From positions 3,844,001 through 3,908,000 of the forward strand of contig NZ_JACIBV010000001.1 in assembly GCF_014195505.1 (NCBI RefSeq): a DNA stretch of 64,000 nt, written 5' to 3'. Source of the DNA: Nonomuraea dietziae (GTDB lineage Bacteria; Actinomycetota; Actinomycetes; Streptosporangiales; Streptosporangiaceae). This document shows positions 34,642 through 43,748 of the stretch, piece by piece. The translations under genes and the position numbers were made by a program. Numbering within the stretch: position 1 is the first letter of the stretch; every line of letters starts with the position of its first letter. The notes below the pieces were generated by a model, which saw only the letters and a program-made list of their open reading frames with translations, did no database searches and was not told the origin of the DNA.

Positions 34642-35085
34642 CTAAGGGTCCTTCCCAGGGGTCGGGCGTCGGCCATGATCAGCCGATCGTCCCGGAGGTG
34701 CTGTCGATCCGGCGGGACAGACCGGGTCGGGGTGCACTTTGCGATCTTCGGCCGCCGCGCAGGACGGCCGCCACGGTTGGGGAGGGGTTCGTCCAGGTCG
34801 CCACAGGACGGTGGCGCGTGGAGGGGACCCCCCAGATTGCTGTCGCCAGCCAGATGTCGAAGTGGTTCGAACGCGCACTTCCCCGGATTCGCCGCCTCGC
34901 GTCGCGCCGACCGGGTGTGGGCCAACCGGAGCGAACGGATTCGGGGAGACAGCCGCGCTGCTCACGCCTCGCGACGTGAAGCATGATGCAACGATGTGTG
35001 GCTGACAAGCACGCACCCAACAAGGGGGCATCTGGTGCGGCTATCAGCCTAACATCACCAGCGCACACGGCTATTCCCTGAAGGT
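34642..35085 (-). promoter_or_regulatory. 444-base leader and promoter region of rho
   Basis: No credible gene is seen between thrB and rho. The part near thrB is relatively AT-rich and contains a TAGGCT (minus strand, near 35050) that could be a -10 box. That would give a leader of about 400 bases. Rho genes are often autoregulated by premature termination in a long leader, which this gap could support (inference). Several short minus-strand frames here lack family likeness. Confidence 0.45.
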
Positions 35086-36087
35086 CTAAGAGGCATCAGC
35101 GTGTCTCGGAGACTGAACGGTCGCACCATCCTGGTCGACGTCCATTAGCTGGATATGCCAGTCATTACCCACTTCTGGCGCGATCAAATCCTGCGCATCC
35201 GGTGTCGAAAACGCAAGGATCGTGGGACCCGCTCCCGAGACGACGGCGGGCACGCCCATGGCACGAAGCCGTTCTACCAGATCCGCCGTCCGCCGCATGG
35301 CAGGCGCGCGATAGTGCTGGTGGAGACGGTCTTCCGTGCCTGCGAGCAGCAGTTCACGGTCGGGACGCTGGGTCAACGCGGCGATCAGCAACGCTGCCCG
35401 CCCCGCGTTGAAGGAGGCGTCCTTGTGAGGCACTTCCTTCGGTAGAAGCCCCCGCGCGGTCTCGGTGGACAGTCGCGTAGCGGGTATGAGCGCGACCGGC
35501 CTGATGCTCGCGTCGGGAACCAGTTTCACCATACGCGCGGTACCGAACTGGTCGGTCCACGCCACGGTCAGTCCTCCGGCGAGACAGGGGGCGACGTTGT
35601 CGGGATGCCCCTCCATCTCGGTGGCGAGCGCGAAGACCTCGTCGTCGGTGAGCTCTTTTGTTCGCTCAGAGCCGAGCGCCGCCTGCCCGTCCGCGCCGTC
35701 CTGACCCGCCAGCGGCGTGTACGGCAGGCGCGCCAGAGCACGGGCGGCGAGGATCCCCGCGCAGATGGCGGCCGAGGAGGACCCCAGGCCGCGCGCGTGC
35801 GGGATCCTGTTGCGGCAGCGCAGCCGGATTCCCGCGGGTTGCGGGGCGTTCATCCGGTCGAAGGTCCTGCGCATCGCCCGCACGACGAGGTGCTCGTCGC
35901 CGAGTTCGAGCTCTCCGGCGCCCTCGCCCTCGACCGTCACCTCGACCCGCGAAGCGCCGCCCTCCGGCGTGAACAGCTCCGCCTCGACCTCGTCGTGGAA
36001 GGCCAGCGCGAGGCCGAGGGAGTCGAATCCGGGGCCCAGGTTGGCGGAGGTCGCCGGAACCCGGACGACGACCGTGCTGTCGGTCAT
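35086..36087 (-). CDS. thrB: Homoserine kinase, 333 aa
   Basis: This GHMP kinase phosphorylates homoserine for threonine synthesis. Visible motifs: VRVPATSANLGPGFDSLGLA (N-terminal motif), the ATP-binding RIPHARGLGSSSAAICAGIL and the C-terminal VPAVVSGAGPTILAF. Start ATG 36087 follows GAGGAG. A much longer frame through the thrC region is an artefact. It is 149 bases downstream of thrC. Confidence 0.96.
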   Translation of the reverse strand: MTDSTVVVRVPATSANLGPGFDSLGLALAFHDEVEAELFTPEGGASRVEVTVEGEGAGELELGDEHLVVRAMRRTFDRMNAPQPAGIRLRCRNRIPHARGLGSSSAAICAGILAARALARLPYTPLAGQDGADGQAALGSERTKELTDDEVFALATEMEGHPDNVAPCLAGGLTVAWTDQFGTARMVKLVPDASIRPVALIPATRLSTETARGLLPKEVPHKDASFNAGRAALLIAALTQRPDRELLLAGTEDRLHQHYRAPAMRRTADLVERLRAMGVPAVVSGAGPTILAFSTPDAQDLIAPEVGNDWHIQLMDVDQDGATVQSPRHADAS

Positions 36088-36236
36088 GCAGCTCCTCGGG
36101 TAAGGACGCGCCGTGACGGCGGGAACCGGAGTCCTGCTGGGCGCGCGCCCCCGCGAGAGGGCGCGCGGCGGACACGGGGGCCCTTCGCGGCTTGCCGTAC
36201 GAGATGTGGTCTCAAGCGTGCCGTACGGGACGGCGT

Positions 36237-37277
36237 CTACAGCAGGTCGAGCGCCGACGCGGCCGCGTGGACGTCGATGGGGATCGTGACAGGCGCGGGA
36301 GCGCCGGAGATCGCCCAGTCGGGGTCCTTGAGGCCGTTGCCTGTCACCGTGCAGACGATGCGCTGGCCGGGCTCGACGAGACCCTGCGCGTGGGCGTGCA
36401 GCAGGCCCGCGACGCTCGCCGCGGAGGCGAGCTCGACGAACACGCCCTCCTCCTGCGCCAGCAGCTTGTAGGCGGCGGCGATCTGCCGGTCGGTGACCGC
36501 CTGGATGACGCCGCCGGACTCGTCGCGCGCGGCCTCGGCCAGCTGCCACGAGGCGGGGTTGCCGATGCGGATGGCGGTGGCGATGGTGTGCGGGTGCGTG
36601 ACGGGCGCGCCGTTGACGATCGGGGCCGAGCCGCTGGCCTGGAAGCCGAACATCCGCGGCGACGTGCCGTACTCCTGGTAACCCATCCAGTAGGCGGAGA
36701 TGTTGCCCGCGTTGCCGACGGGGATGCAGTGGATGTCGGGCGCTCCGCCGAGCGTGTCGACGATCTCGAAGGCGGCCGTCTTCTGGCCCTGCAGGCGGTA
36801 GGGGTTGACCGAGTTGACCAGCGCGATCGGGTAGTTCTCCGACAGCTTGCGGGTCATCTCGAGACAGTCGTCGAAGGACCCCTCGACCTGCAGTAGCGTC
36901 GCGCCGTGCACGAGAGCCTGGGCCAGCTTGCCCATCGCGATCTTCCCGCGCGGCACCAGCACGGCGCAGGTCAGCCCCGCCCGTACGGCGTAGGCCGCGG
37001 CCGAGGCGGAGGTGTTGCCCGTGGAGGCGCAGATGACCGCCTTGGCGCCCTCCTCGACGGCCTTGCTGATGGCCATGGTCATGCCACGGTCCTTGAAGCT
37101 GCCGGTCGGGTTCGCGCCCTCTACCTTGAGGTAGACCTCGCAGCCCGTCAGCGCGGAGACGCGCTGGGCCGGGACGAGCGGCGTGCCGCCCTCCAGGAGC
37201 GTGACCACGGGCGTCGTCTCGCTCACCGGCAACCGGTCCCGGTATTCCTCGATGAGGCCTCGCCATGCCCTGGTCAT
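36237..37277 (-). CDS. thrC: Threonine synthase, 346 aa
   Basis: This PLP enzyme converts O-phosphohomoserine to threonine. The PLP lysine lies in [18 protein letters not shown], with [20 protein letters not shown] binding the cofactor phosphate region and a late [15 protein letters not shown]. It is the short actinobacterial form. In most actinobacteria hom lies immediately upstream; here a glycosyltransferase block intervenes, so thrC probably has its own promoter in the 157-base divergent gap 37278-37434. Confidence 0.96.
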   Translation of the reverse strand: MTRAWRGLIEEYRDRLPVSETTPVVTLLEGGTPLVPAQRVSALTGCEVYLKVEGANPTGSFKDRGMTMAISKAVEEGAKAVICASTGNTSASAAAYAVRAGLTCAVLVPRGKIAMGKLAQALVHGATLLQVEGSFDDCLEMTRKLSENYPIALVNSVNPYRLQGQKTAAFEIVDTLGGAPDIHCIPVGNAGNISAYWMGYQEYGTSPRMFGFQASGSAPIVNGAPVTHPHTIATAIRIGNPASWQLAEAARDESGGVIQAVTDRQIAAAYKLLAQEEGVFVELASAASVAGLLHAHAQGLVEPGQRIVCTVTGNGLKDPDWAISGAPAPVTIPIDVHAAASALDLL

Positions 37278-37434
37278 GATTCGCTCCTGCGACTACCTGC
37301 GGTGTTGTGCACCGAGTCTACGGCCACCCGGCTCGGCGAGCGGTACGGGCGTCCATTTGATGGACAGACTCCTCAGCCAATACCCAGCAACCCCGGATAA
37401 GGTCTCCCACAGGGGACGGGGAGGCTGGACCACG

Positions 37435-38889
37435 ATGACTGCGATGACGCAGAACGACTACTCCGCACTGACACCGCCACAGGTGGGCCGATGGTCGCCC
37501 TCCTTGTCGGTGAGCGTCGTGGTTCCCTCGCACGGCGGCCCGCACCTCGACCTCACGCTCGCCGCGCTGGCCGCCCAGACCTACCCCGAGCACCTGATGG
37601 AGGTCGTGGTCGTCGACGACGGCAGCGCCCCGCCGATCGAGCTGCCGGAGATCAGGCCGGTCAACACCAGGATCGTGCGCGTCACCGACGGCTGGGGCAT
37701 CTCCCACGCGGTGAACACGGGCGTGAAGGCGGCCGACGGCGAGATCATCCAGCGTCTCGACTCCGACATGGTGGCGGGGCGCGAGCACATCGAGGCCATG
37801 GCCCGCTGGCACCACGTGAGCGACTACGTGGTCTCGATCGGGATGAAGAGGTTCGTCGAGAAGCCGCCGCTGACGCCCGCGCAGGTCTTCGGCGCCGCGC
37901 GCCTCGGGGAGCTGTTCGACCTCGCCTCGGCCGTTCCCAGCTCGACCGAGGCGACGATCGAGAAGACCGACGGGCTGCGCAAGAGCCGCAATCCCTACCA
38001 CGTGTGCACGGGGCCGACCTTCGCCCTTCCCCGCGAGATATTCCACGCCGTGGGCGGGCTCGACCCGCACGTCCTGCGCGGCGAGGACACCGAGTTCGCC
38101 TACCGCCTGGCGATGCACGGCGTGGTGTTCGTTCCCGAGCCGCTCGCCGAGGCCGTCCATCTCGGACTGCCCGCCCAGCACCGCGACCGTGAGCGCGCGG
38201 TGCGGGTGGTCGAGCCGTTCCTCGCCCACCGCATCCCGCTCAGGCGCGACCTGCGCAAGGACAGGGGGCGGCGCTGGCTGGTGCCGTACGTGGAGATCGT
38301 CCTCGACGTCACCGACACCTCCGAGTCGACGGTACGGCAGGCGGTGGCCGCCGCGCTCGACGGCAAGGTGCAGGACGTCGTGGTGACGCTGGTCGGCCCG
38401 TGGTCGCGGATGAGCGACGAGCGACGTTCCGTGCTCGGCGACCCCTGCTTCGAGCTGCGGGTGATGCGCGAGCTCTACGCGCACGACGAGCGGATCAGGA
38501 TGATCGACGAGGCCGCCCCGACGCCCGCGCCCACGCCGTTCCGCTACGTCGGGCCGGTGGACGTGCCGCTGCACAAGGCGACGCTGGAGCGGATGATCGA
38601 GTCGGTCCAGAAGGACCTCACGGGCGTGCTGGTCGTCGACCTGCCCGACGGCCGCACGGCCAGGCTGGAGCGCACCTCCGCGCTGGCTCGGGCGAGGCTG
38701 CTGGCCGAGCCCTGCGCCGACCTCGACGAGATCATCGAGGTCACCCACGGCGTACGGCACGAGCCCCCCGACCGCTTCTGGCCCGCTCCCGCCGCCCCGA
38801 AGCCGGTGTCGATCCCCGCGCCCCCGCCGGCCGTCACGCAGGAGCGCACGTTCCTGCGCAAGCTGAAGTCCGCGCTGCGCCCCAACTGA
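37435..38889 (+). CDS. Family-2 glycosyltransferase with extra C-terminal module, 484 aa
   Basis: The N-terminal GT2 fold is clear: SVSVVVPSHGGPHLDLTLAA, VVVVDDGSAPP (nucleotide binding), the metal-binding LDSDMVAGREHIEA, and the acceptor-site motif RGEDTEFAYRLAMHGVVFVP. It begins with NDYSALTPPQVGRWSP, a version of a motif shared by three paralogs in this island. After about residue 290 comes a ~180-residue non-GT module (VTLVGPWSRMSDERRS, ARLERTSALARARLL) and a short basic tail. No membrane helix. ATG 37435 follows GGGGAGG at about ten bases. It is divergent from thrC. Confidence 0.85.
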   Translation: MTAMTQNDYSALTPPQVGRWSPSLSVSVVVPSHGGPHLDLTLAALAAQTYPEHLMEVVVVDDGSAPPIELPEIRPVNTRIVRVTDGWGISHAVNTGVKAADGEIIQRLDSDMVAGREHIEAMARWHHVSDYVVSIGMKRFVEKPPLTPAQVFGAARLGELFDLASAVPSSTEATIEKTDGLRKSRNPYHVCTGPTFALPREIFHAVGGLDPHVLRGEDTEFAYRLAMHGVVFVPEPLAEAVHLGLPAQHRDRERAVRVVEPFLAHRIPLRRDLRKDRGRRWLVPYVEIVLDVTDTSESTVRQAVAAALDGKVQDVVVTLVGPWSRMSDERRSVLGDPCFELRVMRELYAHDERIRMIDEAAPTPAPTPFRYVGPVDVPLHKATLERMIESVQKDLTGVLVVDLPDGRTARLERTSALARARLLAEPCADLDEIIEVTHGVRHEPPDRFWPAPAAPKPVSIPAPPPAVTQERTFLRKLKSALRPN

Positions 38890-38921
38890 GCCGGGCCACG
38901 CCAGAGGTCCGATGTCCTGGC

Positions 38922-40535
38922 TCAGACCTTGCGCTTGAGCGCGCGTTTCACCGAGGCGGTGAGGGCGGCGCGCAGGCCCTGCTGGACCCGTCCCGCCGCG
39001 GCGAGCTGACGGCGTAGCGTGCCGACCTCGCGGCGCAGCTCGACTGTGCTCCTGCGCCACTTGCCCGACTCCTCGCGCCACCTGTCGACCTGGCCGCGCA
39101 GCCGTTCGACCTCGGCTCTGAGCTTGGCCGCCTCGGCCTGGGCCTCGCTCCTGGCCCTGTAGGCCCCGCGGCGGCCGAGCGGGACGCGCGGCTGCCTGGC
39201 GAAGCCGTGGGTCTCGCCCTCGACCCAGCGCACCCCGAAGACCGCGTCGACGGCGTCGTCGAGCTCCTCACCCGGTTCGAGCACGACGCGGGCCCTGGCG
39301 AAGGCGGCGGTGCGTTCGAGGCGCGCGGTGACGACCTGCCCGCCCGACTCCGACAGCAGCACGTTGACCAGCCCCTGGCCCTCCTCCTTCGCGAGGTCCA
39401 GCAGCCTGGCGAGGCTGTCCTCCGCCGGCGTCCAGCCGGCGGGAAGGCGCAGGACGTACGGCACGGCGGGGTCGGTCTCGTCGGTGGCCGCCAGCCGGAC
39501 CCTGCCCTCGTGGGCGTAGTGCCCCTGCAGCAGCACCAGGTCGAGCGCGGGGTCCCTGAGCGGTGCCCTGCGGTCGCGTTCGAGCCCCTCCCACGGGCCG
39601 ACCAGCGTGACGGACACGTCGGGCACGGTCCCTGCCAGCAGCGCGTCCACGGTGGCGCGCACGTCCTCGTAGCCGCCCTCGTCAGCGTGCACGACGGCCT
39701 CGACGAGGGGGACCTTCCACTGGCGTCCGGGGTGGGAGCGAAGCCAGCGGTAGGCGGGGACGCGGTCGGCGACGGTGGCGTGGCTGACCCTGTCGATCGG
39801 GGCCTTGTCGCGCATCCGCATGGTGGGCCCGAGGTGGTAGGCGCGGGCCTGGGGCTCGGGCACGAAGACGGCCCCTGCCTGCGCCAGGCGGTAGCCCATC
39901 TCGGTGTCCTGGCCGAGGACCAGCTCCTCGTCCATCGGGCCCGCGGCCGCGACCAGCGCGGCGTTGACCGAGGTCGCGCCGCCGACGTGCAGGCTGAAGG
40001 GCCTGCTCGGGTTGGCGGTCAGGCCGTCTGTCCTCTCGACCAGTTCCACGATCCACGCGTGCGGCTCGGCGGGCTCGAAGGCCGACTCCAGGTCGTCGGG
40101 CAGCCTGGCGGGCACGGGGGCGGAGGTGAAGCGGATGTAGCCGGTGACGACCAGGTAGGGCGCCTGGTGGTGCCAGCGCATGTGCGCCTCGATCGCGCGC
40201 GGCGTCAACACCACGTCGGAGTCGAGCCAGTGGATGACCTCGCCGGAGGCGACGGCGAGGCCGGCGTTGCGGGCGGCGGCGCGTCCGGGGCTCTCGCAGA
40301 CGACGAGCTTGACCCATGACGGCACGCGAAGCGGCGGGACGCTGCCGTTGTCGACGACGACAACCTCGACGAGGTGCGCGGGGTAGCTCTGCGACCGCAG
40401 TGCCTCGAGGACGAGGTCGAGCTTGTCCTGCCCGCCGTACGCGGGGACGATCACGCTGACGCTCATGCGAGGCGTCCACGTGCCGAGGTCGGGGACGTCG
40501 AGCACGCGGTAGTCGTTGCCGCGCACCCGTGTCAC
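38922..40535 (-). CDS. Family-2 glycosyltransferase with C-terminal coiled coil, 537 aa
   Basis: GTG 40535 gives VTRVRGNDYRVLDVPDLGTW, the conserved island start motif, and overlaps the stop of the upstream transferase gene by four bases. GT2 motifs: SVSVIVPAYGGQDKLDLVLE, VVDNGSVPP (Asp-Asn rather than Asp-Asp), LDSDVVLTPRAIEA and GQDTEMGYRLAQAGAVFVPE. The shared module follows (VTLVGPWEGLERDRRA, ARLERTAAFARARVV), then a ~90-residue coiled coil (EAQAEAAKLRAEVERLRGQV). The coiled coil may pair with the other coiled-coil proteins of the island (inference). Confidence 0.85.
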   Translation of the reverse strand: MTRVRGNDYRVLDVPDLGTWTPRMSVSVIVPAYGGQDKLDLVLEALRSQSYPAHLVEVVVVDNGSVPPLRVPSWVKLVVCESPGRAAARNAGLAVASGEVIHWLDSDVVLTPRAIEAHMRWHHQAPYLVVTGYIRFTSAPVPARLPDDLESAFEPAEPHAWIVELVERTDGLTANPSRPFSLHVGGATSVNAALVAAAGPMDEELVLGQDTEMGYRLAQAGAVFVPEPQARAYHLGPTMRMRDKAPIDRVSHATVADRVPAYRWLRSHPGRQWKVPLVEAVVHADEGGYEDVRATVDALLAGTVPDVSVTLVGPWEGLERDRRAPLRDPALDLVLLQGHYAHEGRVRLAATDETDPAVPYVLRLPAGWTPAEDSLARLLDLAKEEGQGLVNVLLSESGGQVVTARLERTAAFARARVVLEPGEELDDAVDAVFGVRWVEGETHGFARQPRVPLGRRGAYRARSEAQAEAAKLRAEVERLRGQVDRWREESGKWRRSTVELRREVGTLRRQLAAAGRVQQGLRAALTASVKRALKRKV

Positions 40536-41641
40536 GAGGCCTCCAGCAGGAGACTGGGCCTGAAGCCGCGCCACTGGTTGTGCGCGACCTTGAGGAAGTG
40601 CGCCAGGGGCAGCTGCCAGGTGTGCCCCTCGCTGTGGGAGCGGCGCAGCACGTAGCCGAGGCCGTGGGCGCGGTAGATGCGGGCGCCCCTGGCGTGCTGG
40701 GACTTCAGCAGCGCCGCGTCGACCCCTCTGGGCAGCGGTTCGAAGCCGGGGAAGTCGTCGCGGGCGAGCAGGATGGTGCCGCCCGCCACGAAGTCGGTCC
40801 AGACCTCGCTCGTGTAGGAGATCCGACGAATGGTGGTGGTGAGCGGCTCCAGGTAGAAGAACTCGGCGGCCGTTCCCACGATGTCGGCGCCCGAGGCGCG
40901 CTTGGCGAGCAGCAGGTCGGACAGGTGCTCGGGGCCGTACCAGTCGTCGTCGTCCCACTTGGCCACGAACTCGCCCGAGGCGCGGGCGGCGGCCAGGTCG
41001 AGCAGCGCGCCGAACGGCGTGCCGGCGTCGGCCGACACGACGCTGATCGGCAGCTCGCACTCCTCGACGGCCCTGCGCGCGAGCGGATGGTCGGCGATGC
41101 CGTGCAGGCCGAGCAGCACCTCGACCTCGACGTGGCGCTGAAGGGCGATCTGGGCCAGCGCCGAGGCGAGCAGGTGGGGCCGCTTGCTCGACATCACCAC
41201 GCTGACCGTGGGCGTGAGCGCCGGCCTGGGCGCCAGGCGGCGCAGCCGTACGCTGTGCTCCTCGCGGCGCAGATCGGCCACGCATCTCGGCCCCGCCTCC
41301 CTGTTGACCGACAACCAGCCCCTGTCGGTCAGAAGCGCGGCAAAGTCGGGGGAAACCCAGTCAGGCACCCGGTCAGGAAGCGCCGAGGTGAGCGGGACCC
41401 CGGCGAAGGCCAGGTTCATGAGCCCGTCGAGGGCCGCCCGCCGCTCCTGCTCGGTCATGTCGCCGGGCCACTCCACCGACAGCCCGCACAGGGGGCGCAG
41501 CGCCTCGATGCCGGGCAGCCCGTCAGGGCTCTCGCCGAGGCTCCAGCCCGCGTCGCTCCAGCGCAACCGCTCGATTTCCGCTGTGGGGGTACGCAGGTAA
41601 CCGGCGGCCCCTCGCGTCTCCACGAAGGGAATGGCGGTCAT
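40532..41641 (-). CDS. Glycosyltransferase-like protein, second type, 369 aa
   Basis: The C-terminal ~230 residues are a GT2/GT-A fold with the metal motif FVAKWDDDDWYGPEHLSDLL and the later TDFVAGGTILLARDDFPGFE and RAHGLGYVLRRS. The N-terminal ~130 residues are unrecognised but end in DLRREEHSVRLRRLA, a motif also found before the GT domain of the 615-residue protein at 43745. It starts the minus-strand pair of this island; the plus-strand genes diverge from it across a 224-base gap. Confidence 0.82.
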   Translation of the reverse strand: MTAIPFVETRGAAGYLRTPTAEIERLRWSDAGWSLGESPDGLPGIEALRPLCGLSVEWPGDMTEQERRAALDGLMNLAFAGVPLTSALPDRVPDWVSPDFAALLTDRGWLSVNREAGPRCVADLRREEHSVRLRRLAPRPALTPTVSVVMSSKRPHLLASALAQIALQRHVEVEVLLGLHGIADHPLARRAVEECELPISVVSADAGTPFGALLDLAAARASGEFVAKWDDDDWYGPEHLSDLLLAKRASGADIVGTAAEFFYLEPLTTTIRRISYTSEVWTDFVAGGTILLARDDFPGFEPLPRGVDAALLKSQHARGARIYRAHGLGYVLRRSHSEGHTWQLPLAHFLKVAHNQWRGFRPSLLLEAS

Positions 41642-41865
41642 CGGAGGCGCTCCTCGTCCTGTCGTCTTCGGGCGCGCCTACTTTACGCCGCTTTGACTCT
41701 GACGGAAGAGCGGGTCATTCCGAACGAGTTGGCCTGAGCGTTCGTTCCCAGCAATCATCCAGGAACTTATGGCACGGTAGTGCCTTCTGTTGACTATGGT
41801 GTAAATATCCCCACTTATCCCCAGCCGCACGTCATCGGACGAAGTTACACGGAAGGTATGCGCGG
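41642..41865. promoter_or_regulatory. Divergent promoter region of the glycosyltransferase island
   Basis: This is the most AT-rich stretch of the island. It contains a perfect palindrome, GGCAC-GGTA-GTGCC (41771-41784), and a TTGACT (41790-41795) that could be a -35 box for the plus-strand genes. It probably drives both arms of the island (inference). Confidence 0.45.
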
Positions 41866-42300
41866 ATGCTCTCGCCCCGCCACCTGGCAGCGATCGCCAT
41901 CCTCGGAGGTCTCGTGCTGGCCGTCCTCGGGGTGCTCTCGCTCACCGGAGCCGTCTCCCCCGCCGCCGCGCTCGCCGCGGCCGCGTTCCTGCTCGCGCTG
42001 TCGGCTCTCGCCTTCCTGGTGCTGACCGTGCGTCGCCTGGACGGCAAGGCCCACCGTATCGACCTGCGAGTCAAGAAGATCGAGAACGGCCTGACCCAGA
42101 GCGCCACCGGCCTGAAGCGCATCGAGTCGCGCATCGACAGGCTCTCGGCCGCGGTCGAGGAGTCGGCGACCAGGCGCAACGAGGACCTCAGCGCGATCCT
42201 CGCCTCGCTCGGCGAGGACAGGGTCAACGCGATGACCCACGCCGAGGAGGTGGCCGAGCTCAGGGCCGCGCTCCGCGAGCTGCGCGAGGAGCGCGTGTGA
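41866..42300 (+). CDS. Small membrane protein with cytoplasmic coiled coil, 144 aa
   Basis: Two hydrophobic segments (HLAAIAILGGLVLAVLGVLS and ALAAAAFLLALSALAFLVLT) form a hairpin in the membrane. They are followed by an ~85-residue coiled coil (GKAHRIDLRVKKIENGLTQS, ATGLKRIESRIDRLSAAVEE). It leads the plus-strand arm and its stop overlaps the next start by four bases (GTGA). Its likely job is to anchor or align the soluble, coiled-coil-bearing glycosyltransferases at the membrane, though this is inference. Family unknown. Confidence 0.75.
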   Translation: MLSPRHLAAIAILGGLVLAVLGVLSLTGAVSPAAALAAAAFLLALSALAFLVLTVRRLDGKAHRIDLRVKKIENGLTQSATGLKRIESRIDRLSAAVEESATRRNEDLSAILASLGEDRVNAMTHAEEVAELRAALRELREERV

Positions 42301-43748
42301 AGGTCCGCCGCAACGACTACGGCTCACTGCGCCCGCCCGCGATCGGCGCGTGGACGCCCGAGCTCACCGTCACGGTGGTGATCCCCGCCTACAACTGCCA
42401 GGACGAGCTCGACAGGACGCTCGCCACACTGGCGACGCAGACCTACCCCTCCCACCTGCTCGACGTGGTCGTGGTCGACGACGGGAGCGAGCCCGCGCTG
42501 CGGGCGGAGGCGCAGATCGTCAGGGTGCGCGAGGGCTGGGGCAGGGGGAACGCCAGGAACGTGGGAGCGAGGGCCGCGACGGGCGAGGTGATCCACTGGC
42601 TCGACGCCGACATGATCCTCGCGCCCGACCACGTCGAGGCGCACATGCGCTGGCACCACCTGCTCGACTACGCGGTGGTGGTCGGCGAGGTCCTGTTCGG
42701 CGACGACTTCGACAGCGGGGCCGTCCAGCCGTACACGGCGAAGATGCTGGAGGAGACCCGCAGGCTCAGGGACGCGGGGACCAGCGCCTACCTCCTGCAC
42801 ACCGGCGCCACGGCCTCGGTCTCCGCGCGCCTGCTGGCCGACGCGGGCGGGGTCGACCCCCGGCTGAACATGGCGGAGGACACCGAGCTCGGCTACCGGC
42901 TGGCCCAGGCGGGCGCGGTGTTCATCCCGGACGGCGAGGCGCGCAGCCTGCACGTCGGCGAGTCCACGGTGATGCGCAGGCAGCAGGAGGTCCACAGGCA
43001 CAACTGGTCCTACCTCGGTGACCACATCCCCGACCTGCGCTGGCTGAGGAGCCATCCGCGCAGGCAGTGGCTGGTGCCCTACGTGCGGGTGACGGTGGAG
43101 GCGGCGGGCTACGAGCAGACCAGGGCCACGGTCGACTCCGCGCTGGCCGGTTCGGTCCCCGACGTGGCGGTCACGCTGGTCGGGCCGTGGTCGCTGCTGG
43201 GCGAAGGACGGCGCTCCAACCTCGACGACCCGCTGCTCGATCTGCGGCTGCTGCACAACCTCTACGCGCACGAGCCGCGTGTGTCGTTCGCGTGGAAGGC
43301 GCCCGAGAGCGTGGCGCCGACGCCGTACCTGCTGAGTGTGCCGCCCGGGTGGGTGCTCGGCGCCGACACCGTGGCCAGGCTGGTGGCTCTCGACGAGGGC
43401 CTGGTCAGCGTGGCGCTGGAGGAGAGCGGGAGCGGCGTCGTGTCCGCGCGGCTCGAGCGCACCGCGGCCTTCGCCAGGGCGCGCAGGGTCGGCGGCGACC
43501 TGGACGCGCTGGTGGACGAGATGTTCGGCTCCGTGTGGGTCGGCGGGCGCGAGTACGGCCTGGCCACCGCCGAGGAGGCCGAGCCCGTCGCCGGGGATCC
43601 CGCCAAGTGGCGGGCGCTCGCGGCCAGGCGCAGGGACGAGATCAGGGCGCTGGAGGCCGAGGTCGCCGCGTTGCGCGAGGAGCTCGCGCAGGCGAAGGAG
43701 GAACCGGCCAAGACCGGTCTGGCGACCTTCCTGAGGCGCGTCATATGA
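42297..43748 (+). CDS. Family-2 glycosyltransferase with extra module, 483 aa
   Basis: GTG 42297 gives VKVRRNDYGSLRPPAIGAWT, the island start motif. GT2 motifs: TVTVVIPAYNCQDELDRTLA, VVVVDDGSEPAL, VIHWLDADMILAPDHVEAHM and AEDTELGYRLAQAGAVFIPD. The shared non-GT module follows (VTLVGPWSLLGEGRRS, ARLERTAAFARARRV, MFGSVWVGGREYGL), ending in a short coiled coil (RDEIRALEAEVAALREELAQ). It overlaps both neighbours by four bases, so it is translationally coupled in a four-gene run. Confidence 0.87.
   Translation: MKVRRNDYGSLRPPAIGAWTPELTVTVVIPAYNCQDELDRTLATLATQTYPSHLLDVVVVDDGSEPALRAEAQIVRVREGWGRGNARNVGARAATGEVIHWLDADMILAPDHVEAHMRWHHLLDYAVVVGEVLFGDDFDSGAVQPYTAKMLEETRRLRDAGTSAYLLHTGATASVSARLLADAGGVDPRLNMAEDTELGYRLAQAGAVFIPDGEARSLHVGESTVMRRQQEVHRHNWSYLGDHIPDLRWLRSHPRRQWLVPYVRVTVEAAGYEQTRATVDSALAGSVPDVAVTLVGPWSLLGEGRRSNLDDPLLDLRLLHNLYAHEPRVSFAWKAPESVAPTPYLLSVPPGWVLGADTVARLVALDEGLVSVALEESGSGVVSARLERTAAFARARRVGGDLDALVDEMFGSVWVGGREYGLATAEEAEPVAGDPAKWRALAARRRDEIRALEAEVAALREELAQAKEEPAKTGLATFLRRVI

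Noticed and set aside
34679..34985. A leader peptide gene before rho
   Set aside because: Several short frames exist, but none has a convincing ribosome site or codon bias.
35086..37266. A 726-residue frame joining thrC and thrB regions
   Set aside because: The first part is thrC read in the wrong frame. thrB has its own ATG with a ribosome site at 36087.
37183..37434. An N-terminal extension of the 484-residue glycosyltransferase
   Set aside because: The extra 84 codons overlap the 5' end of thrC and its promoter and lack conserved sequence. ATG 37435 has a ribosome site.
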